Part shown: positions 56,974-64,000 of the stretch, one piece after another
Position numbering within the stretch: position 1 is the first letter of the stretch
How the letters are laid out: the number at the start of each line of letters is the position of its first letter
Source of the DNA: Deinandra increscens subsp. villosa
Lineage: Eukaryota > Streptophyta > Magnoliopsida > Asterales > Asteraceae
Direction: 5' to 3'
NCBI GenBank assembly: GCA_039602395.1
Contig: JBCNJP010000027.1
Coordinates: forward strand, 335,671-399,670
DNA: 64,000 bases
Translations under genes and position numbers: made by a program
The notes under the pieces: generated by a model
Database searches by the model: none
What the model was told of the DNA's origin: nothing
The model's input: the letters and a program-made list of their open reading frames with translations, nothing else

Positions 56974-59445
56974 TGTAACACCCGTGTCCGACCCATTTAC
57001 AAAACCCGACCCAAATTTGAACTTGTCACGCAAATCGGATTTTGATTCAACGATTATCGAAAGAATTTGTCTAAAATATACAATTAGATTATGTTCGGGA
57101 TACTCGATAATCATTTTTGAAAACAAAATAATACATTTACAAGATTTTAGGTTAAATGATTCGATTAAAACGAAAATAAACCGATTTTTGGTTTTTACGC
57201 GATTTCGGTATTCGATTTATCGTTTACCGGGAATCTCGGGGTTTATATTTTAAAATATATAATTTTTAAAGTCCTACAATCATTTTATAACATTAAAAAC
57301 CATTTGGTTAAATTTTGAATTGATTTTGTTAATTAAAACGCAATTAAATGAATTTACCGTTTTTCGTGCAATCCCGTTCATAACCGGGAGTCACGTAAAT
57401 TTCAAAAATCATATTTTAAAGTTCCTTGATGTTTTATAAGGTTATAATAAGTTGCTCGTAAAATTCTAGAGGTTAACGAGTTAAAATGAGTATCGAACGA
57501 TTAAAAAGAAAAAAAAAAAAATAAATAAATCAAATATCTGGCCACCCCCCCCCCCTCGCGTATCGCGAGGGGATGACCAAGGTTCGGCGCGATACGCGAC
57601 GACCTATGTCTGCGCAATTTTTTGACCTGGTTCTTAATCAGCCCACGTATTACACCGTGTTCTCCAAGATTTGACCCTCCAGATGTCGTTTTTGAAGCAA
57701 TTACTCAGCATGATTCGTGTAAGAACCATATTGCGCCTCTAACACTATAAAAGGGACCTCAGATCCATCATCTAATCTCACCAATTTCGTAGATCATCAC
57801 TCAAAAACCCTAATTCCGAACCAGAACTTCGTCGGCTCAAATTCTCTCAAACGGTGAAACCTTTGGATCCAAATTTCTGCAGTCAAGCTCCTCTAGGTAT
57901 GATCTAAAATAACCTCTTTCAGTTTTGGCTAAATCAATCTCTAAGTATGCTTTCTAAAACTATGTTAAAATTAGGGTTCTTGAGCTTGTTTTGTCAAAAT
58001 CGGGTGATCGGGTGGGAATTAGGGTCTGAATTTTTGTAGGTAATCCTAAATTAATGTATTTTAAGAAAGCCCTAAGTTAATTTCAAGTTTTGAGGATGTT
58101 TGGTATTTTAGCTAAAAATCAGTCAAAATTAGGGTTTTCACGTCATTGTTCTGCCCAAATTGAATAAACGATGTTGAATTAGGGTTTACTATTTTGAGGA
58201 ATATTATAATATATCATAATGAATAAAACCCTAAGTTTTTACAATTTTATAAATTGTTTTGGTATTTATTTAATAAATACATCAAAATTAGGGTTTTCAC
58301 GACGTTACTCTGCCAAAATTGAACAAACGGGTTAAATCTAGGGCTAATCCTTTAAAATATATTATAAAATATTATTTTAAGTAAAAGCCCTAATTTTATT
58401 TGAAGTTATAAATTATTTTGCTATTTATTTGATAATTATTTCAAAATTAGGGTTTTAAATATGATAATTAAATATCAAACAAATCGGAAGGTATTGAAAC
58501 TTGAATTTTGGTCTTAGAACATATTTATATATATAATAAGTGTATATAAGTTCAAAATTTATAAATGAATTAATTATTAGATAAATTACCAAAACCCTAA
58601 ATTACCAATAAAAGGGTAAAATGATATTTTTATCACACAAAAACCTAAACTCCTTTAATTCCTCATTCATCATGCGTTCCTATATTCATTTAGCATGTTC
58701 GTTTCATTAGGATAATCTTCAGCTTGTTATCTCTCGCAATTTGTTCCATCTCTCGTTTCCAATTAACTCGTCAGGTGAGTAATTCTAAACCCCCTTTTTA
58801 AATACTGGTATGTGATGCAATATTCAATTCTTATTATCAATAGTAGGGTGATTCCTCTAACTGGTAATCTGAATTGTGAGTAATCTCTGCCTCTTTTCTC
58901 ATTTTTCACTTCGGGGTGTAACATGTATCTTATATTGATAAGCTTTCCAATGGTTCTCAATTGCAAATGCGTATGTGCTCTGTGAATGAATTATGTGTTA
59001 TATAATGTGTAGTAGGAATTGTCAATAGATGGATTTCAAGGGATTTCAATAGGTTTTCAATAGGTTTTCTATTTGCCAATTATACTGATATGTTATGTTT
59101 CCCATTATTCTGACATATGACACTTCGCATGTTTTTCAGTAAAGATTATATATATACTTAAACCAGGATTGCTCACCAACTACTTTTGTAGTTGACACTT
59201 GATTTTATACATGTTGCAGGAACCGATACATGAGCTATGTTGTGATCACGCTAGGATTGCTGGACCTAGATTAAATACTTTAAATCAGTTAATATGTATT
59301 TTGTATGTTTAACTTTATTGTACAAACATCTGTAGTTGATTAATGAAAAAGGGCATGTTTAAGTATTACAACTTGATTTAGTTGTCATGTGCATCTGGAC
59401 AATCATCGCGCCCCGACATCTTCCGCCGTCGGTTGGGGTGTGACA
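56974..59445 (+). repeat. 3' LTR of the gag-only gypsy element
   Basis: 2472 bp. Starts TGTAACACCCGTGTCCG after the polypurine tract and ends GTCGGTTGGGGTGTGACA. TATA-like TATAAAAGGGACC near 57746-57758 and a CT-rich leader mark the promoter/R region. Near 57555-57600 it carries CGCGTATCGCG palindromes. The 3' terminus matches the solo LTR at 29447-31924. It abuts segmental copy B at 59445. Confidence 0.8.
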
Positions 59446-59555
59446 ATTTATTAGATTCACATTTTACCTGATCCTTAGTTTATAGCCCTAAACTCATAAT
59501 GGCGAGAAATTTATGATTTTCAGTTCAATCATTTTCTATTGAATGGGACATTATT

Positions 59556-60616
59556 TTACATCGACAAACAACAAGTAAAGGAAGAAAGAAAATTATTTAG
59601 CAGATGAAGCTCCACCTCTGGTTTATATATTTTAAATTTATTAAGAGCTTCATCCTTTGAATGTAACAGATAAACAACAATATCGTGTAGCGTCATCAAT
59701 TTATTATCAACATATTTTTTATTGCCTAATGATTGTGTAGCAAACAAGTCACATAAATCGCTGGTTCTCCTACATTTTCGTTTGACGTCTTTAAATGATT
59801 TTGTAGTTATCTTAGTTAGCATAAAAGTATTACATTTATCATTGTTCAAATTAAATGCAGGAATCATTCTCATTTTAGACATATCTTTCATTCTTTTATA
59901 GTGAACATTTCATAATCTAGCATGCCATAATTCTGATCTAGACAAATTTACCCTAGAAGTAGAAACCATGCAAACAGAATCATCACTAAAAGGCACATCC
60001 AAATTTAACTTAATCATTCCAATATATAAATAACCAAAGCCATCAAAGGAACCATGTCTTGACAAAATATACTTGTCACATTCTAACACCTGTTTGTACC
60101 CATAATTATTTAATACAATATCATATAGTTTTTCCGAATGCCAGGTACATACAACACATTATTTAAACATAAATGGTTTTAGAAGTAAAAACAAGATCCA
60201 CACTCCATGGTCCTAGGATTGGTTTCGTTGAAACGTTGCCCATCTTTAATATTGATCCAACTTCAATTGGTGTAAGATCCTTGAACCATCTTCGATCTTT
60301 ACACATGTGGCTAGTTGCACCCGAAACAAACCACCAAACAATAGAATCATTCTGCACAGAAAAGGCCATAGAAATTAGAAATACGTAATTCAAATCCGAA
60401 TCATAGTATAGAACTAAATTCTGACCTCATTGCTTTGGATCCTTTTTGGACCCACTTAGAATGTACACTACTTTCAATGTCGTGACTAGGAAATGCATTT
60501 CTTTTGCGATGTTAGAAAGTCTCGACCCTTAAACTTCTCAAACTTCTTGAATTTTCTTGTCATATCCCTTGTAGATTCTCTATTGCTTGTCATCTTCACT
60601 GAATAATTTTGATATT
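59556..60616 (-). pseudogene. Copia pol remnant in copy B
   Basis: The same broken sequence as 41551-42641: gag start, then GATSHMCKDRRWFKD, then the GAG-pre-integrase/integrase piece (FMLTKITTKSFKDVKR; VVYLLHSKDEALNKFK). An extra A near 59590 relative to copy A changes the 3' frame. Non-functional. Confidence 0.7.
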
Positions 60617-60921
60617 TGTTGGGGAATTTCGAAAACAAAATTGGAATACCGAATAGAATTGAAGTCGTGTAATGATCACTTTCAGATTAAAAGTATTTGA
60701 GCTGTATATCAAGTATTTCGACCACATGAAATTAGATTCCTGATTCAAGATTTTTACATATGGGATTTTGTTTGCGGTAATTGCATTCGTAAACACAGAA
60801 TGAGTATAAGGTTTTTGGGAGGAGCGTATAATGATCACTACGATATAGCAGTTATCCCGAATTCCAATTTTGAACAATTTACACCTTTTTGGTCCTTTCG
60901 GTTTTAAGCATGACCCCAACA
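60617..60921 (-). repeat. Copia LTR (copy B)
   Basis: 305 bp, TGTTGGGGTCATGC to ATTCCCCAACA on the minus strand. Counterpart of 42642-42946, differing at the base after TGTTGGGGT. The open frame across it is not a gene. Confidence 0.75.
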
Positions 60922-61444
60922 GGGGCTTTGCCCCTTAGACCCCGCCAAGGGTTGCCACCCCTGAACCTTGCTTCTCTCGAGCGTTGCTTCCGAATCCTCG
61001 TGAGTTACGATAACTTCAAATAAGCACACACTCTTATTTAAAAGTCATTCGCAACTTTAGATTACATTAAAATATCTTAAAAAAAGACGTCACGTGATGA
61101 ACCTAATTTTTTTTCTTATTTAAGAATAAATAATAATTAATTTATGGAAGCTAGTTTATCGATCCATGCATATGTTACCATACAATCTAAAAAACGCGTG
61201 TGGAATTGCTTCCTTAAATGAACACCTATCAAATCAAATTTTGTTTTGCAGCAACCAAACTAAAGAATTATATATATTGACTTTTCTAACCCTGTAACAT
61301 GCATTAACCTGTAACTTGCATTAATTAAGTATTAGAATAAATTAGCCGCATCTTAATTAAGCTTACGGCACTTCATGAGGACGGGTATGAGTTGGAAATT
61401 AAAGCCACGAGCACCTACGCTAGCTACACTATTTTATCTTCTTA

Positions 61445-63313
61445 GGGAGGAGGGAGTGGTGAAGTTTTGAGGTAGATGAAGTTGGAGGAGAACCAATAGG
61501 AGTGTGCCACGCAGGAGAGAGAAAAAGTAAGGATTTTGAAGGATTTTGAAGGATTTTGGGAAGGAGTGGTGAGGTTTTTGAGGAATTCTAGGTGGGTTTA
61601 TTTTAATGTTTTTATTTATTTCTTTTTTTATTTTATAAATTAAAAAACGTTAATTAATAAAAAAAAATACATTAATTAAAAAAAACATTACATTTAAAAA
61701 AAAACATTACACTAAATAAATAAAAAAAAACATTACAATAATTAAAATAAAACATTACATTAATAAACTACTCCTCAATTTCCGCCTGCGTTAAAACAAC
61801 CTCGACGTTCTCCTCAATGTGCATCTTGATATCATGTCGAAGTTGGTAGTGTGTTTCCTGATCTCGTAACTCCACAAGGATATCCGGATCTATGTTCACA
61901 CGAACGGGAGGGTCTCTGATCCAAACCGGTGATATTGCATTCCCTTCATCCTTTAAAATCATGTTGTGTAAAATAATTGCCGCATATATGATTCTTCCAC
62001 ATTTCTCTCGTGTCATTGCTCGGGCACCCCGTGCGAGTATGTGAAACTTACCTTTCAAGGTACCGAAAAAACGTTCAACGTCCTGCCTTGCCGCTTTTTG
62101 AAGTTTGTTGAATCTTTTGTCGATTAGATCAACCGGATGATTATATGCCTTCACAAAAGTGGACCAAGTTGGGTATATACCGTCGGCAAGGTAGTACCCC
62201 CTCTTGTACTGGTGACCGTTAACAACAAATGGACACCTTGGTGCTAACCCGTGCATCTCATTTTGAAACACCGGAGATTGGTTCAAAACATTAATATCAT
62301 TGTTTGAACCTGCAACACCAAAGAACGCGTGCCAACACCAACGATCCTGTGATGCTATGGCCTCAAGCATGATGGTTGGGTACTTGTGGTCACCCCGATG
62401 ATATTGCCCCCGAAGGTTTCTTGGGCAATTTCTCCAGTCCCAATGCGTACAGTCAATACTGCCTAACATACCGGGCAAACCATGGTATGATCCATGTGCC
62501 TGATATAATAGTGCAATATCATGGCTTGTGGGTGCACGCAAAAACTCATTACCATATAACGCAAAAACAGATGTAACAAAATGATCAAGTGTTTCACGTG
62601 AGGTTCTCGCGGACATAGCTAAGTATTCATCGTATTCATCAGGAACGTTACCTGATGCTAGTTGACGAATGGCAGATGTGCATTTGTGTATAGCGGTGAA
62701 GCTATCCCTTCCCCGGGCGTCTATCCCCTCTTGGAAGTAACTGTTATGTGCTTGGACATCGTCAACTATCTTCAAAAATAAACGCTTTGACATCCGAAAC
62801 CGATCCTTAAACACCGTTTCGTTGTAGATCGACTCCTCATCGAAGTAGTGTCTCATAAGTCGGTCTCTAGCTTCCATACGTTGTCGGTAAACGTATTGTC
62901 TTTGTTGTGGTTGAGTAACTAGTTGCTCATGAGCCGCTACAACTAGTTCCAGAAATTGCGTATCTTCCTCGTCGGAGTCGGTCGATGAATCGGAACTTGA
63001 AGGAGGAATAGGTATGTTGAATGGAAACCGATCCATTTTGAAAGAAAGTTGAATTTGAGTTAGAATGAAGAGAAGTTGTAGGAGTATTTTGAAATGGGGG
63101 TGGAAGGGGGTATATATATTGTTTAAAAATAAATTTTTTTTTTTTAATGGAAATAGCCGTTCAACGGCTAGAAGTGGCCCCCACCCTTGCTTTCCTTCAC
63201 CGGCGAAAAGTAGTTTGAAATGCAAGTTTTTGGCGGCGCCGCAGGCCTGGCGGCGGTGTTCGCCGGCGACGCCGCCGGCGCCAGCGGCAAAATGAACCCC
63301 ACTCCCTCCTGCC
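61445..63313 (-). mobile_element. Complete Harbinger (Pong/PIF-type) element carrying the transposase only
   Basis: Terminal repeats GGGAGGAGGGAGTGG (61445-61459) and GGCAGGAGGGAGTGG (reverse complement of 63299-63313) differ at one base. TTA flanks it on both sides (61442-61444 and 63314-63316). The empty site is visible in copy A near 43462-43473, where TTCTTCTTACATTCG is uninterrupted. Right subterminal region: GC-rich with GGCGCC words, palindrome AGCCGTTCAACGGCT near 63154, TATA-like TATATATATTG near 63110, then the transposase. No ORF1 is present. It inserted after the segmental duplication. Confidence 0.9.
61768..63036 (-). CDS. Harbinger DDE transposase (plant transposon protein family), intact
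   Basis: Catalyses cut-and-paste transposition at TTA/TAA targets, normally together with a Myb-like ORF1 protein. 422 residues from the ATG at 63034-63036 (MDRFPFNIPIPPSSSDSST). The frame is open further upstream, but that extension runs through promoter and GC-rich end sequence and past the element, so it is rejected. An acidic N-terminal segment (TDSDEEDTQFLELV) precedes the conserved FRMSKRLFLKIVDDVQ region. The DDE residues are visible: GMLGSIDCTHWDW, YYLADGIYPTWSTFV, DVERFFGTLKGKFHIL. The C-terminus ends EVVLTQAEIEE. No stop or frameshift. It could be active. Confidence 0.88.
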   Translation of the reverse strand: MDRFPFNIPIPPSSSDSSTDSDEEDTQFLELVVAAHEQLVTQPQQRQYVYRQRMEARDRLMRHYFDEESIYNETVFKDRFRMSKRLFLKIVDDVQAHNSYFQEGIDARGRDSFTAIHKCTSAIRQLASGNVPDEYDEYLAMSARTSRETLDHFVTSVFALYGNEFLRAPTSHDIALLYQAHGSYHGLPGMLGSIDCTHWDWRNCPRNLRGQYHRGDHKYPTIMLEAIASQDRWCWHAFFGVAGSNNDINVLNQSPVFQNEMHGLAPRCPFVVNGHQYKRGYYLADGIYPTWSTFVKAYNHPVDLIDKRFNKLQKAARQDVERFFGTLKGKFHILARGARAMTREKCGRIIYAAIILHNMILKDEGNAISPVWIRDPPVRVNIDPDILVELRDQETHYQLRHDIKMHIEENVEVVLTQAEIEE

Positions 63314-63358
63314 TTACATTCGATCTCCAACTAAATTTCAAAGATTAATTGCCTCGAT

Positions 63359-63629
63359 TAGCTAGGGGCGAAATTAGCTTATAGCTCCGTGCTACCCTTA
63401 ATTTAAACTCGTACGTGAAGTGGGTTTTTTCTTATTTTTTTTGGATTTTTGAGCTTTTATGTACATTTTGTTCTCCCTTAAAAACTATTAAACCATTACC
63501 TAACCTAAACGTCCCTTAAGATGGGACAACCGACCCTTGGACCATGCTCTTTCGGAGGCGTCGCCTCCCGAAGTCCCGCCAATAAAATTTATGTTATCCC
63601 TTAAAAAAAAAATTTAGCTCCGCCCCTAG
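63359..63629. mobile_element. hAT-type MITE (copy B)
   Basis: Counterpart of 43515-43783, with ends CTAGGGGCGAAATTAG and CTAGGGGCGGAGCTAA and CCTCGAT flanks (63352-63358 and 63630-63636). A few indels in T and A runs separate the copies. Confidence 0.7.
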
Positions 63630-64000
63630 CCTCGATCGATATATCTTTAGAACTTAAATTATATACCAATCTTATGCAAATTTCATAAGAAATATGCTGT
63701 GTATATATATGATCACAAAAACGCGTATGCGTTTTGACCTCATTTAAAGTTGAAGGACTTGAGGAGTAAGCATGCATGCATTGTTGAACGAGAGAAATCG
63801 GTTCCTTTTAGGAAGCAAGTATGTATATTAGCTAGATAGTTAGGTCTATAGATAGGGAGAAGTTCATTGTAAATCCCTTATTTTGTATATGCAAAATAGA
63901 TCTATTTCACATACATGTGAAATATTTTGACGAGAAATTGATGTAGCTAATGTAGAAATTGTTCATTAAATGTAGAATTACAAAATATATATATCGATCT

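Larger units (their letters stand above)
59445..64000. repeat. Segmental duplication, copy B (continues past the window)
   Basis: Homologous to 41471-44156. Offsets are 17974-17975 up to about 61441; the match then resumes after the Harbinger insertion at 63314. Differences seen include single substitutions (for example 60912, 61024, 61226) and one-base indels. The left boundary coincides within 1-2 bp with the end of the gypsy LTR. Confidence 0.85.

Noticed and set aside
60596..60919. 107-residue protein (and the 93-residue frame at 42621-42902)
   Set aside because: The frame lies within the copia LTR and runs over its end. No domain is visible.
63037..63330. N-terminal extension of the Harbinger transposase
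   Set aside because: It would translate the TATA region, the GC-rich subterminal zone, the TIR and flanking host DNA outside the element. The ATG at 63036 matches the expected protein start.

Overview
The window is nuclear DNA of a flowering plant: AT-rich, with spliced genes and dense layers of plant transposons. The transposon set (Pong/PIF-type Harbinger elements with a separate Myb-like ORF, Tekay-like chromovirus pol, copia remnants, tRNA-derived SINEs) suggests a eudicot, probably Asteraceae. The family-level guess is inference from remembered protein style, not a search result.

Three host genes are supported. (1) At the left edge, on the minus strand, lie the first four exons of a DUF212 acid phosphatase/vanadium-dependent haloperoxidase-related protein. 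Its fourth exon appears to carry a short frameshifting deletion. (2) At 3994-11172 (minus) is a complete RecQ-type DNA helicase of the RECQL5 class. I could join 19 exons into an unbroken frame of 1027 residues, with one non-canonical GC-AG intron. (3) At 24107-37576 (plus) is a complete very-long-chain 3-oxoacyl-CoA reductase (KCR type, 314 residues) in three exons. Its second intron is about 10 kb and almost entirely transposon.

Between the first two genes (1.2-4.0 kb) lie a MITE-like element and a SINE-like element. From 11.4 to 24.0 kb there is a transposon field: a Harbinger element carrying only ORF1 (13511-15437), a degenerate PIF/Harbinger transposase, a SINE with an 18-bp target duplication, and a nest in which a hAT element (19723-22642) contains a Harbinger MITE, a second hAT element and a SINE. 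Next comes a Pack-MULE-like element (22720-23961) whose right end lies 145 bp upstream of the KCR start codon. KCR intron 2 holds a Harbinger relic split by a hAT MITE and a 2.5-kb solo LTR, two Mutator-type MITEs with 9-bp target duplications, a 265-bp tandem duplication and a foldback element.

From 37.6 to 64.0 kb I see no host gene. The stretch holds copia remnants, a run of TA-microsatellite-flanked foldback elements, a small Helitron, and two gypsy elements in opposite orientation on either side of a 500-N gap. A segmental duplication pairs 41471-44156 with 59445-64000. The right copy alone is interrupted by a complete Harbinger element (61445-63313) with an intact transposase and a TTA target duplication.

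All splice sites, family assignments and element ends were read by eye. No database search, expression evidence or alignment program was used. Percent identities are visual estimates.
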